DNA of 64,000 nt, from contig DASSPH010000029.1 of assembly GCA_035699745.1 (NCBI GenBank), forward strand, positions 1 through 64,000, given 5' to 3'. Below the pieces are notes generated by a model. That model did not search any database and had not been told where the DNA came from. It saw only the letters and a program-made list of their open reading frames with translations. The DNA is from Vicinamibacterales bacterium (GTDB lineage Bacteria; Acidobacteriota; Vicinamibacteria; Vicinamibacterales; 2-12-FULL-66-21). The first letter of the stretch is position 1. Each line of letters opens with the position of its first letter. Positions 8,783 to 17,586 of this stretch are shown piece after piece. A program made the position numbers and the translations under genes.

Positions 8783-10087
8783 ATGACTCGAGCCCTCGCC
8801 TTCGGCTGCGTCGTTCTCTCGATGGCCGCGGCGGCGCCGCAGCGCGGCGCCCCGGCGGGGACGGCAGATCCCATGGCCACCATCTCCCGTGATTACGTCA
8901 CCCTCGTGCTGGCCCTGGGCAGGCACGATCGCGATTACGTCGACGCCTATTACGGCCCCGATGACCTGAAGAAGGAAGCCGAATCGGCCGGCCTCGGCCT
9001 CGACGCGATCGGCGAGCGCGCCGCGGCGCTGCTGGATCGCGTCCGGAAGATGCCCAAAGGGGCCGACGACCTGTCGGCGCTGCGGCAGCAGTATCTCGAG
9101 AAGCAGCTCGGCGCGCTGGCGGCGCGGGTGCGGATGCTGAAGGGAGAAAAGCTGTCGTTCGACGCCGAGTCCAGGGCGTTGTACGACGCCGAGGCGCCGC
9201 GCCACGACGAGGCGCATTTCAAGGCGGTGCTGGACAAGCTCGAGCGGCGGTTCCCCGGAAACGGACCGCTGGTGGAGCGGTTCGACGCGTGGCGGCGCGC
9301 GTTCGTGATCCCGCGTGACAAGCTGGACGCGGTCTTTCAGACGGCGATCGCCGCCTGCCGCGAGCGCACCGCCGCGCACGTCACGCTGCCGCCCGGCGAG
9401 CAGTTCACCGTCGAGTACGTGACCAACAAATCGTGGAGCGGTTACAACTGGTACCAGGGGAACTTCCGGAGCCTGATCCAGGTGAACACCGACCTGCCGA
9501 TCTACATCGATCGCGCGATCGATCTCGCCTGCCACGAAGGCTATCCGGGGCATCACGTCTACAACGCGCTGCTCGAACAGCACCTGGTGAAGAACCGCGG
9601 CTGGCTCGAGTTCACGGTGTATCCGCTCTTCAGCCCGCAGTCGCTGATCGCGGAGGGCACGGCGAACTACGGCATCGACGTGGCGTTCCCCGGACCGGCA
9701 CGGGCGGAGTTCGAGAAGACGAAGCTGTTTCCGCTCGCCGGTCTCGATCCGGCGCGCGCCGCCGAGTACTACGACGTGCAGGCGCTCGTCGAGCAGCTCT
9801 CGTACGCCGGGAACGAGGCGGCGCGAGCGTATCTGGACGGGAAGATCGATCGCGAGGCGGCCGCCGCGTGGCTGCAGCGGTATGCGCTGATGTCGAAGGA
9901 CCGCGCCGCGCAGCGGATCCGCTTCTTCGATCAGTACCGCAGCTACGTGATCAACTACAACCACGGCAAGGATCTCGTCCGCCGTTACATCGAATCGAGA
10001 GGCGGGACGGCGGGCAATCCCGCGAAGCGCTGGCAGGAATTCGAAACGCTGCTGTCGTCGCCGCGTCTGCCGTCCGGCCTGCGGTGA
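8783..10087 (+). CDS. DUF885-family secreted metallopeptidase-like protein
   Basis: A 434-residue protein with an N-terminal signal peptide (MTRALAFGCVVLSMAAAAPQ). The family signature HEGYPGHH is at residues 251-258, preceded by 'IDRAIDLACHEG' and followed by 'SLIAEGTANYGID'. Together these resemble a zinc HExxH-type site with a downstream glutamate. It is shorter than many DUF885 proteins of 550-600 residues, but the start with signal peptide and the C-terminus look complete. A secreted peptidase role is an inference. Its stop TGA overlaps an in-frame GTG of the next gene (GTGA, 10084-10087). Confidence 0.8.
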   Translation: MTRALAFGCVVLSMAAAAPQRGAPAGTADPMATISRDYVTLVLALGRHDRDYVDAYYGPDDLKKEAESAGLGLDAIGERAAALLDRVRKMPKGADDLSALRQQYLEKQLGALAARVRMLKGEKLSFDAESRALYDAEAPRHDEAHFKAVLDKLERRFPGNGPLVERFDAWRRAFVIPRDKLDAVFQTAIAACRERTAAHVTLPPGEQFTVEYVTNKSWSGYNWYQGNFRSLIQVNTDLPIYIDRAIDLACHEGYPGHHVYNALLEQHLVKNRGWLEFTVYPLFSPQSLIAEGTANYGIDVAFPGPARAEFEKTKLFPLAGLDPARAAEYYDVQALVEQLSYAGNEAARAYLDGKIDREAAAAWLQRYALMSKDRAAQRIRFFDQYRSYVINYNHGKDLVRRYIESRGGTAGNPAKRWQEFETLLSSPRLPSGLR

Positions 10088-11058
10088 CCCCCCGCGCCAC
10101 GGGCTGGCGGCCATGTTGCTTCATCGCGCTGGGCATGGCTGGCAAGGCTGACCGGGCGCGAAGCTGGACCGGAATTCTGGAGGCGCTCTACGCGGGCTCG
10201 TGGAACCCGTCCCTGCGGCGGTTCCGATCGCCGTTTGCGTTCCGCGGGCTGCAGTGCGCCGAACACACGCTGTCGAGCTCGCTGCTCCGGCTCGCGGGCC
10301 GGGCGGATATCCGCACCCTCGAGCTGGCGCTGCTGCGCAACTTCCGAAAATACGCCGCGACCGATTCGAGCCACGCCGACTCGATCTGGGACTGGCTCGC
10401 GCTCGGGCAGCACCGCGGCCTCCCGACGCGGCTGCTCGACTGGACGTACTCGCCGCTCGTCGCGCTCCACTTCGCCACCGAGGCGCCCGAGGCATTCGAT
10501 CGCGACGGCGTGGTCTGGTGCGTCAACTTCGTCGAGGCCAACAAGCGGCTGCCGCCGCGGTTGCGGCGGATCATGGCGCGGGAGGGATCGCAGACCGTCA
10601 CGGTCGACATGCTGGCGGTGTTCAAGGAGCTGCGCGACTTCGACCGCCTCTCGCGCACACCGTTCCTCGTGTTCCTCGAGCCGCCCGCGATCGACCGCCG
10701 GATTCTGAACCAGCTGGCGCTGTTCTCGTTGATGAACAGCCCCGACGCCGAGATCGACGCCTGGCTGCAGCGTCATCCCGACCTGTCGCGGCGCGTGATC
10801 GTTCCCGCGGAGCTGAAATGGGAGATCCGGGACAAGCTCGATCAGGCCAACGTGAACGAGCGGATCCTCTTTCCCGATCTCGACGGCCTGAGCCGCTGGC
10901 TCACGCGCTACTATCTTCCGGCGGCTTCCGCGCCGCGACTGGCCGGACCATATGGCTCCCATCCCGAACACGATGCGCGCGATCGAGATCTCCGCGCCCG
11001 GCGGACCGGAGGTGCTGCGCCTCGCCGACCGTCCGCTGCCCGAGCCCCGCGAGGGTGA
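10084..11058 (+). CDS. FRG-domain protein
   Basis: The FRG domain is recognised from the FRG triplet itself (FAFRGLQCAEHTLSSSL) and the downstream 'WLALGQHRGLPTRLLDWTYSPLVALHFA' block, cut here for length (residues about 105-130). The family is of unknown biochemical function; members occur alone, with toxins or in phage-defence settings. Two starts are possible: GTG at 10084, overlapping the upstream stop as GTGA and giving 324 residues, or ATG at 10135 (MAGKADRARSW, 307 residues). I list the longer, coupled form, though conservation begins after 10135. The 3' end runs 107 nt into the quinone oxidoreductase gene, and its last ~35 residues are low-complexity basic. Confidence 0.7.
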   Translation: MTPRATGWRPCCFIALGMAGKADRARSWTGILEALYAGSWNPSLRRFRSPFAFRGLQCAEHTLSSSLLRLAGRADIRTLELALLRNFRKYAATDSSHADSIWDWLALGQHRGLPTRLLDWTYSPLVALHFATEAPEAFDRDGVVWCVNFVEANKRLPPRLRRIMAREGSQTVTVDMLAVFKELRDFDRLSRTPFLVFLEPPAIDRRILNQLALFSLMNSPDAEIDAWLQRHPDLSRRVIVPAELKWEIRDKLDQANVNERILFPDLDGLSRWLTRYYLPAASAPRLAGPYGSHPEHDARDRDLRARRTGGAAPRRPSAARAPRG

Positions 11059-11992
11059 GGTCCTCGTCCGCGTCATCGCCGCCGGCGTGAACCGGCCGGA
11101 CGTCATGCAGCGGATGGGCAAATACCCGCCGCCGCCCGGCGTCACCGACATTCCCGGACTCGAGCTCTCCGGCCGGATCGTCGCCACGCGCGGTACGTCG
11201 AGGTTCGAGGACGGGCAGATCGTCTGCGCGCTCGTCGCCGGCGGGGCTTACGCCGAGTACTGCGCCGTACCGGCCGAGCAGTGCCTGCCGGTTCCCCCCG
11301 GCATTCCGGCCGCGCACGCCGCGGCGATTCCGGAAACCTACTTCACGGTGTGGACGAATCTCTTCGATCGCGGCCGGCTGCGGCATGGCCAGACGGTGCT
11401 CGTGCACGGAGGGACGAGCGGCATCGGCACGACGGCGATTCAGCTCGCGCGCGCCTTCGGCGCCACGGTCATTGCCACCGCCGGCTCTGACGAGAAGTGC
11501 GCAGCGTGCCGCGCGATCGGCGCCAGCGTCGCAGTCAATTACACCCGCGACGACTTCGTCGCCGAGGTCCGCTCCGCAACCGGCGGCCGCGGCGTCGACG
11601 TCGTCCTCGACATCGTCGGGGGAGACTACCTGCCGCGGAATCTCGAGTGTCTGCGCATGGACGGGAGGCTGGTCCAGATCGGGCTGATCGGCGGATCGCG
11701 GGCGTCGATCGACTTGCGCGGCGTGCTGCAGAAGCGCCTGACGATCACCGGGTCGACGCTCCGTCCGCGATCCGCCGCGGAGAAAGGGCTCATCGCCTGC
11801 GATCTCGAGCAGCATGTCTGGCCGCTGCTGGCGCGGGGGGACGTGCGTCCTGTCGTCCACGGGGAGATGCCGCTCGAGCGAGCCGCAGACGCCCATCGGG
11901 AGCTGGAGGCGGGCAGGGTGATCGGAAAGCTGATCCTGCGGGTCAGCGCCGAGCCCGAATCTTCTCCTTTCCGTACTCCACCAGCCGCTTGA
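10952..11992 (+). CDS. Zinc-independent NAD(P)H:quinone oxidoreductase (QOR/PIG3-like)
   Basis: A 346-residue medium-chain reductase. It has an N-terminal GroES-like domain ('EGEVLVRVIAAGVNRPDVMQR') and the cofactor loop VLVHGGTSGIGTTAIQLARA near residue 150. The 'VDVVLDIVGGDYLPRNLECL' block is typical of TP53I3/PIG3-like quinone reductases. The structural-zinc cysteine cluster is absent, which fits the zinc-independent branch. The ATG at 10952 lies inside the FRG gene; an alternative ATG at 10973 (MRAIEISAPGG) matches the family start better. The 3' end overlaps the end of DUF763 by 50 bp. Confidence 0.85.
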   Translation: MAPIPNTMRAIEISAPGGPEVLRLADRPLPEPREGEVLVRVIAAGVNRPDVMQRMGKYPPPPGVTDIPGLELSGRIVATRGTSRFEDGQIVCALVAGGAYAEYCAVPAEQCLPVPPGIPAAHAAAIPETYFTVWTNLFDRGRLRHGQTVLVHGGTSGIGTTAIQLARAFGATVIATAGSDEKCAACRAIGASVAVNYTRDDFVAEVRSATGGRGVDVVLDIVGGDYLPRNLECLRMDGRLVQIGLIGGSRASIDLRGVLQKRLTITGSTLRPRSAAEKGLIACDLEQHVWPLLARGDVRPVVHGEMPLERAADAHRELEAGRVIGKLILRVSAEPESSPFRTPPAA

Positions 11993-13034
11993 GCGCCTTG
12001 ACGCGCTCGGATCGATCGATGTTCGCCTTGTTCACCGCGGCGCGCAGCACCTCGACGGTCCTGTCGTACGTTTCGAGATCGACGGGATAAGGGAATCCGT
12101 CCTTGCCTCCCACCGCGAACGAGAATCGCGCCGGATCGCGCGTGCTCGCCGGCGTGCCGTAGATCACTTCGGACGCCAGGGCCAGCGCGCGCAGCGTCTT
12201 CGCTCCCACCCCTTCCATCCCGAGCAGCGTCTCGAAGTCCTCCGGCGCCCGCTCGTACGTCTTCAGCAGGATCCTGTCGAGATGCTGCGGATTGACATCG
12301 GCGATGAGGACCGCGTGGCGGCGGGGCATCGACAGCAGCGGCAGGCCGCGCAGCGCGTCGAGCACGACGCCCGGCTTCTCGCGCGCGAGAAGCGCGGACG
12401 AGGTGCGCGCGCCGGCGCTTTCCTCCGCCACCAGGTTCAGCGTCGGCGCCTCCGCTTCGGCGCACACCGCAGCGTGCGGCTCGTTGACGAAGCTCGAGAG
12501 CCGGGCGGCGAGCCAGTGGTACCGTCTCGCCATCCCGTTGGCGTCGTTCATCCCCTGCTGGACGACGCACCAGCCGCCGGCGGGGGTGAAGAAGAACGCG
12601 TGGTGATACAACTGGTAGCCGTCCTGCACCGCGGCGCTGTCGACCTTCGCGGACATGCGGCTCGCGTAGACCAGCGGGCGGGCGTCGATCGACAGGCCGT
12701 CGCAGTAGTGCGCGATCTCGCCGGGCGTGCGCCGTGAGACCGCTCCCTTGCCGCCGCCGACATGGATCTGGAGGTCGCGCTCGGTTCCGCGCAGTCCTTC
12801 CTTGAGCGCACCCGTCACGGTGGTGGTGACGCCGCTCGAATGCCAGTCGAAGCCGAGCACGCAGCCGAACGCCTGGAACCAGTACGGATCCGACAGCCGC
12901 CGCAGCACTTCGTCCGGACCGTACTCCTGGACGATGTGCGCGACGATCTCGCGGGAGAGCCGCACCATCCGCGAGAAGAGCCACGCCGGCGCGCGGCCGC
13001 CGTGCAGCGGAAGCTGTGCAGAACCGGTTCGCAC
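11943..13034 (-). CDS. DUF763-family protein
   Basis: 363 residues beginning VRTGSAQLPLHGGRAPAWLF, the conserved start of DUF763. This is followed by 'HIVQEYGPDEVLRRLSDPYWFQAFGCVLGFDWHSSG' and 'QIHVGGGKGAVSRR'. A helix-hairpin-helix-like stretch 'FETLLGMEGVGAKTLRALALASEVI' lies near the C-terminus and suggests DNA contact. The family is uncharacterised and shared by archaea and bacteria. GTG at 13034 was chosen from the conserved start. A GATAAT box (13041-13046, minus strand) sits exactly 6 nt upstream, with no ribosome-binding site. Confidence 0.85.
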   Translation of the reverse strand: MRTGSAQLPLHGGRAPAWLFSRMVRLSREIVAHIVQEYGPDEVLRRLSDPYWFQAFGCVLGFDWHSSGVTTTVTGALKEGLRGTERDLQIHVGGGKGAVSRRTPGEIAHYCDGLSIDARPLVYASRMSAKVDSAAVQDGYQLYHHAFFFTPAGGWCVVQQGMNDANGMARRYHWLAARLSSFVNEPHAAVCAEAEAPTLNLVAEESAGARTSSALLAREKPGVVLDALRGLPLLSMPRRHAVLIADVNPQHLDRILLKTYERAPEDFETLLGMEGVGAKTLRALALASEVIYGTPASTRDPARFSFAVGGKDGFPYPVDLETYDRTVEVLRAAVNKANIDRSERVKALKRLVEYGKEKIRARR

Positions 13035-13040
13035 GGTTCC

Positions 13041-13046
13041 ATTATC
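13041..13046 (-). promoter_or_regulatory. -10 box candidate, leaderless configuration (DUF763)
   Basis: GATAAT on the minus strand (5/6 match) ends 6 nt before the GTG start of the DUF763 gene, predicting an mRNA with almost no leader. Confidence 0.35.
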
Positions 13047-13075
13047 GCCGCGCGCGGGTGCTATTCTAGGCGCCG

Positions 13076-14866
13076 GTGGTGGCGCCGAAACGTCCGTCCT
13101 GGAGTCTCGTCGCCGCCCTGCTCGTCTGCGCCTACGGCGCGCTGCTTCGTCTCGACGCGCTCGCGGCCAAGTACGGGCCGCTCGAGCATCCCGCGTGGGC
13201 GCGCGTCGCGACCCGCGATATTGCTCCGCTCGCACGCCACGTCCGGCCCGCCTCGATTGCGTGGGGCCGCGAGCCGCGCCCGTACGTGGGCGGCGATCCC
13301 TACACGTATCTGAAGTACGCGCGCGAGATGCGATCGTTCTATCAGGCGCACGTCCGGGAGCCGGTGTTCCTGGCGACGACCCGGGCGGCGCTGTGGAGCG
13401 TGGATGGACAGGATGTCGGGATCAGCTTCGCGTCGGCGGCCGGCTCCGTGGCCGCGATCTTCGCCACGTATCTGCTCGGCGCCGCGCTGGTCTCTCCCGC
13501 GGGCGGCCTGCTTGCCGCGCTGCTGCTCGCGATCGAGTACGACGCGATCTCGTGGGCCGTCGACGGGTGGCGCGACGACACGTTCACCGCGTTCTTCGTC
13601 CTTGCGGTGTGGGCGCTCGTCCGGTTCCGGCAGCAGCCGACGTTCGCCAGGGCGCTCGCCGTCGGACTGCTCGGCGGCATCGCCTGCCTGACGCGGCTCA
13701 CCGCGCTCTCGTTCATCCTGCCGGCCCTCGCATGGATTCTCGTCGAACGCCGCAGTGAAGGCCGCCGGCTCGTCGAACACACCGCCGTGGCGGCGGCCAT
13801 GCTCGCCGCCGTCGTGGCGCCATACCTCGTGAGCTGCGCGATCGCTTCGGGCGATCCATTCCTGGCGGTGAATTATCACACCGGCTACTACCGGCACGCC
13901 GAAGGCCTGTCGTCCGCGGCGCCGATGTCCGCCGCCGATTACATCCGCTCCAAGATTACCCGCCGGCCGTTCGCCGCAATGGACGTGGCGGCCATCGGCC
14001 TGTTCGTCCGGCCGTTCGAGCGGAAGTGGTGGCCGTTCGATCTGTGGCGTGCCGGCCTCGCCGGCGTGCTGCGCCGGGTTGCGGTTGCCGGTCTGGCGGT
14101 CTGGCTGTTCCTGCCCGCCGGACGCTTCATGCTGTTCGTGCTGACGCTCTCGCTCCTGCCCTACGCCTTCACCTGGAATCTCGGCGGCGGCGGCGAGTGG
14201 CGGTTCACCATGCACGTCTACTCGATCTACCTCGTGGCTGCCGTCGACGCGTCGTTCAGAGCCGCGGCTCTCGTGTTCGCCGCCTTGCGCGAGCGCCGTG
14301 CGGGTCTGGCGGGCGTATCGTGGAGGCGGGTGGTACCGCGCACCGCAGTCGTGGCGGCGGCCGCCGCCGCGGGATTCGCCCTGGTATTCGGCATGCCATG
14401 GCTGGTGAAGCGCGAGGCGATCGCCGCGGGCGACGCGGTGAACGTCGAGGCGGGCGCACGCGACCGCATCTTCTTCCGCCGCGGCTGGTCGGAGCCGCAC
14501 GCCGAAGGAGCCGTCACCGTCCGCGTATCCCTGACGGATCGCGCCGCCGTCCACTTCCCGCTCCCGCAGAAGCGCGCCTACGAGATCGCGCTGCGCGTCG
14601 ACCCGGTCGTGCCGGATCTGCAGCAGCGGATGATGGTGCTCTTCAACCGTCAACTGGTCGGACGGCCGCAGCTCTCCTGGGATCCGAACCGGATCGGGAC
14701 CTACCGGCTCTCGCTGCCGGCGGCCTGGGTGCGCGCCGGCGACAACGAGCTGGAGCTCATTCCGGAGAAGATGGTGACGGCAGCGCAGGCCGGCCCGCGG
14801 TTCGCGTGGATCGATCCGTCCGCGCAGCTCGGTCTTCGGTTCTGGTACCTGCGCGTGCTCGATTGA
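13076..14866 (+). CDS. Multi-span membrane protein, GT39/dolichyl-phosphate-mannosyltransferase-like
   Basis: 596 residues with an N-terminal membrane anchor, then a periplasmic loop 'YVGGDPYTYLKYAREMRSFY' containing the DPY-type acidic motif seen in polyprenyl-sugar-dependent glycosyltransferases and oligosaccharyltransferases. About ten further membrane segments extend to residue 450. The C-terminal ~150 residues are soluble and beta-rich. Transfer of a sugar from a lipid carrier at the outer face of the inner membrane is the likely role, but the substrate is unknown. Start GTG at 13076 or GTG at 13079. A TATTCT box lies 8 nt upstream at 13062-13067. Confidence 0.65.
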   Translation: MVAPKRPSWSLVAALLVCAYGALLRLDALAAKYGPLEHPAWARVATRDIAPLARHVRPASIAWGREPRPYVGGDPYTYLKYAREMRSFYQAHVREPVFLATTRAALWSVDGQDVGISFASAAGSVAAIFATYLLGAALVSPAGGLLAALLLAIEYDAISWAVDGWRDDTFTAFFVLAVWALVRFRQQPTFARALAVGLLGGIACLTRLTALSFILPALAWILVERRSEGRRLVEHTAVAAAMLAAVVAPYLVSCAIASGDPFLAVNYHTGYYRHAEGLSSAAPMSAADYIRSKITRRPFAAMDVAAIGLFVRPFERKWWPFDLWRAGLAGVLRRVAVAGLAVWLFLPAGRFMLFVLTLSLLPYAFTWNLGGGGEWRFTMHVYSIYLVAAVDASFRAAALVFAALRERRAGLAGVSWRRVVPRTAVVAAAAAAGFALVFGMPWLVKREAIAAGDAVNVEAGARDRIFFRRGWSEPHAEGAVTVRVSLTDRAAVHFPLPQKRAYEIALRVDPVVPDLQQRMMVLFNRQLVGRPQLSWDPNRIGTYRLSLPAAWVRAGDNELELIPEKMVTAAQAGPRFAWIDPSAQLGLRFWYLRVLD

Positions 14867-14877
14867 GCACGCCGGCG

Positions 14878-16857
14878 TCAGCGCCGCGCGTCGAGCTGCG
14901 TCGTCCGCTGGCGATCGAGCGCGGCCGCCAGTTCCACCAGGCGCACGAATTCCGCGCGATAGCCGTCGGGATCGTCGGCGCGGCCCGCACGCGCCAGGCG
15001 GACGACGTCCGACCAGGCCGCGTCGGCCTTGAACGGTGAATCGCGCAGCAGCATGCCGAACGCCGCCACCGCGGAGGCGAACGTGAGGTGGCGCGGCGAA
15101 GCCGTGTTGCGGTCCGCCACCGGAACGGTGACGAGCGTGCTCACCTCCCCGTCCGGCTTCTTGTAGCGAACCTTCACGTGCATCAGCTCGCTGGACGGGA
15201 TGATGCTCCTCCCGCTCACCCGCTGCCCAAACCCGTCGTCGGGGCGCTGATAGCGCAGCGGATCGACCCCGCCCGTGCTGATCTCTTCTCCACGAGGCAC
15301 GATCTCGTACAGCGCGGTCACTGTGTGGCCGGCTCCCAACTCACCCGCATCCTTCGCGTCGTCGTTGAAGTCGCGGGCGCGGAGACGCCGGTTCTCGTAG
15401 CCGACCAGACGGTACGCGCCGACCACCGCGGGATTGAACTCGACCTGGATCTTCACGTCCTTGGCCACGGTCACGAGGGTGGAGCCGGCCTCGTTGATCA
15501 GCACCCGGCGCGCTTCGGTCAGCGAATCGAGATACGAGTAGTTGCCGTTGCCCTTGTCCGCCAGCATCTCCATTCTGGCGTCCTTCAGGTTGCCGGTGCC
15601 GACGCCCAGCACCGAGAGGAAGACGCCGGTCGCGCGCTTCTCTTCGATCATCCTCTTCAGCGCGTCCATGGCGGTGATGCCGACGTTGAAGTCGCCGTCG
15701 GTGGCGAGGATGACGCGGTTGATTCCGCCCTTGACGAAGCTGGCGGCGGCCATTTCATATGCGAGCTGAATGCCGGCGCCGCCGTTCGTCGAGCCGCCGG
15801 CGGCGAGCATCCCGATCGCGTTCTGGATCTCGGCGCGCCGGTCGCCCCGCGTCGAGTGCAGCGCGACCCCGCTGGATCCCGCATAGGTGACGATGCCGAC
15901 GCGATCCTCCGGACGAAGCGTCTCGGCGAGCATCTTCATCGCGTTCTTCACGAGCGGCAGCTTGTCGTCGCTCGCCATCGAGCCGGATACGTCGAGCAGG
16001 AACACGAGATTGCGCGGCGGGATCCTGCCCGGCGGCACCCGGCGCGCCTGCAGTCCGATCAGCGCCAGGCGATGGCGGCCGTTCCACGGGCAGGGCGCCA
16101 CCTCGGTGGTAATGCCGAACGGAGCGCCCTGAATCGAGTCCGCGTAGTCGAAGCGGAAGTAGTTGATCAACTCTTCGACGCGGACGGCGTCCGCAGGCGG
16201 CAGACGCCCCTCGTTGAGGAAGCGGCGGACGTTGGTGTACGACGCCGTGTCGACGTCGATCGAGAAGGTGGACAGCGGCTGATCGAGGGGCCGCCGGAAC
16301 TTGTTCTCCTCGATGGCCGCATAAGACTCCGTGTCTGGCGGCGGCATGAAGTTGTAGATGCCGGTGACCGCGCCCGCTCCTGCGCCGGCGCGTCCACCCG
16401 GCCGCGGCTCGGACCGTGACACCGCCCCGGGCGCCGCCGGGGGCGGTGGGGGAGCCGCCGGCGCCGCATTGGGCGATCCCGTTATTCTGAGCGCAACCGC
16501 GTCGGCGGTCACCGTCACCTTTTCGCTCGCACTCCCGATCTGCAGGCGGATGCGCAGCGGAGCCGGCGGCGCGGAGCCCACCGGGAGGGACATCACGGCC
16601 TGCCGGAACCCGGCGAGCGTGACGCGGATCTCGTAGGCGCCCGGGCTGACGTCGCCGAACCTGAACGATCCGTCAGACCCGCTGACGTCGGCGGCCGTGA
16701 CCTTGCCGGCGGACACCAGCTCGACCCTCGCTCCCGGGATGGCGGTCCCCGCCGGGTCCACGACGAAGCCCTGGACCAGCACCCCGGCGGCGCGGCCGGT
16801 AACGGTCAGCAACGGCAAGAGAAGAGCAACGAGGAACGCGCGACTGGCTGCCCGCAT
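14878..16857 (-). CDS. YfbK-type VWA protein with carboxypeptidase-regulatory-like domain
   Basis: A 659-residue exported protein. In order it has a signal peptide, a carboxypeptidase-regulatory-like beta domain ('GFVVDPAGTAIPGARVELV', about 30-110), a proline/alanine/glycine-rich linker (130-165) and a YfbK-type N-terminal VWA-associated domain ('LSTFSIDVDTASYTNVRRFLNEG'). The VWA domain follows, with an intact MIDAS DVSGS at about 289-293, and then a DUF3520-like tail. VWA domains bind protein partners through the metal site; the partner is unknown. The ribosome site AGGAGG (16865-16870) is 7 nt from the second ATG and 1 nt from the first, so 16857 is the start. Confidence 0.88.
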   Translation of the reverse strand: MRAASRAFLVALLLPLLTVTGRAAGVLVQGFVVDPAGTAIPGARVELVSAGKVTAADVSGSDGSFRFGDVSPGAYEIRVTLAGFRQAVMSLPVGSAPPAPLRIRLQIGSASEKVTVTADAVALRITGSPNAAPAAPPPPPAAPGAVSRSEPRPGGRAGAGAGAVTGIYNFMPPPDTESYAAIEENKFRRPLDQPLSTFSIDVDTASYTNVRRFLNEGRLPPADAVRVEELINYFRFDYADSIQGAPFGITTEVAPCPWNGRHRLALIGLQARRVPPGRIPPRNLVFLLDVSGSMASDDKLPLVKNAMKMLAETLRPEDRVGIVTYAGSSGVALHSTRGDRRAEIQNAIGMLAAGGSTNGGAGIQLAYEMAAASFVKGGINRVILATDGDFNVGITAMDALKRMIEEKRATGVFLSVLGVGTGNLKDARMEMLADKGNGNYSYLDSLTEARRVLINEAGSTLVTVAKDVKIQVEFNPAVVGAYRLVGYENRRLRARDFNDDAKDAGELGAGHTVTALYEIVPRGEEISTGGVDPLRYQRPDDGFGQRVSGRSIIPSSELMHVKVRYKKPDGEVSTLVTVPVADRNTASPRHLTFASAVAAFGMLLRDSPFKADAAWSDVVRLARAGRADDPDGYRAEFVRLVELAAALDRQRTTQLDARR

Positions 16858-16864
16858 GTCCATC

Positions 16865-16870
16865 CCTCCT
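16865..16870 (-). promoter_or_regulatory. Ribosome-binding site deciding the VWA gene start
   Basis: AGGAGG on the minus strand. The spacing to ATG at 16857 is 7 nt; to the ATG at 16863 it is only 1 nt, which is not usable. Confidence 0.7.
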
Positions 16871-16922
16871 ATTCGCTGGCGAAGGATTAGACCCCGAAGG
16901 GGCCGACTTGGCCGGCGAATCG

Positions 16923-17028
16923 CTAATCCCTAATCGATCATCCCGGATCCTGGATCCCGAATCCCGAATCCCGGATCCCGAATCCCTCATCTGAATCCCT
17001 CATGCTGAATGCCTGATCTGGTTCCCGG
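16923..17028. repeat. Left inverted repeat-rich flank of the four-helix-bundle gene
   Basis: Begins CTAATCCCTAATC and continues as degenerate copies of GATCCCGAATCCC-type units (period about 7). The same 13-nt tip recurs in inverse orientation at 17574-17586 on the far side of the four-helix-bundle gene. A small hairpin CCCC-GAA-GGGG lies just outside at 16892-16902. Confidence 0.8.
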
Positions 17029-17068
17029 CGGGTTCAGATCGGCACTTCTTATGCTCGGGTCGCCCGGC

Positions 17069-17497
17069 ATGTCCAACACTCTCGAGGAATTGCCGATCTA
17101 CGGAGAAGTCCAGAAGTTCTGGCACGCAGTGAACGAAGTCCTTCAGACGCCGGCGCTGCGCAGCGATGGCGATTTGTGCAAGCAGATCGCAAGAGCGAAC
17201 GACTCTATCGACGCGAACATGCAGGAGGGCTTCGAACAGCCGACGGACGCGTCCTTCGGCAACTTCGTATTCATCGCCAAAGCGTCAACTGCCGAAGTCA
17301 TTTCGCGGATGAAGCAGGCAAGACGCAAACAGCTCATTTCCGACGCCCAACTCGCACGGATCGAGGAACTGGGGGTTACGCTCGGCAAGATGATGGGCGG
17401 TTTCATCAAGTACCTGAGCAGGAGCGGTTTCACCGATCGAGGACGCCACGGCGTCGCTCCGACATCCCCGCGCCCCGGTAACTTGCGGCGACGTTAG
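17069..17497 (+). CDS. Four-helix-bundle protein (S23 / 23S rRNA intervening-sequence family)
   Basis: 142 residues from ATG 17069 (MSNTLEELPIYGEVQKF). The helical core 'LCKQIARANDSIDANMQEGFEQ', followed by 'NFVFIAKASTAEVISRMKQA', matches the TIGR02436-type four-helix-bundle family, first described as ORFs inside 23S rRNA intervening sequences and related to the Avd protein of diversity-generating retroelements. No rRNA or reverse transcriptase is nearby. The C-terminal ~25 residues are basic and unstructured. Upstream in-frame ATGs at 17009 and 17051 are possible starts; no ribosome site distinguishes them. The gene is bracketed by inverted repeats (16923-17028 and 17520-17586) that end inside the parE stop region. 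Confidence 0.75.
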   Translation: MSNTLEELPIYGEVQKFWHAVNEVLQTPALRSDGDLCKQIARANDSIDANMQEGFEQPTDASFGNFVFIAKASTAEVISRMKQARRKQLISDAQLARIEELGVTLGKMMGGFIKYLSRSGFTDRGRHGVAPTSPRPGNLRRR

Positions 17498-17519
17498 AAC
17501 AACAGCATCCGCGCTTCAG

Positions 17520-17586
17520 GACTCAGAATGCGATTCGGGATTCAGGATTCAGGATTCGGGATCAGCGATCAAGGATTAGGGATTAG
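17520..17586. repeat. Right inverted repeat-rich flank of the four-helix-bundle gene
   Basis: Degenerate GATTCGGGATTCAG-type units ending GATTAGGGATTAG (17574-17586), the exact reverse complement of the 13-nt tip at 16923-16935. The stop codon of parE (17583-17585, minus strand) lies within this tip. Confidence 0.8.

Noticed and set aside
16923-17586. Diversity-generating retroelement (Avd-like gene)
   Set aside because: No reverse transcriptase, template repeat or variable repeat is visible; only the four-helix fold is shared.
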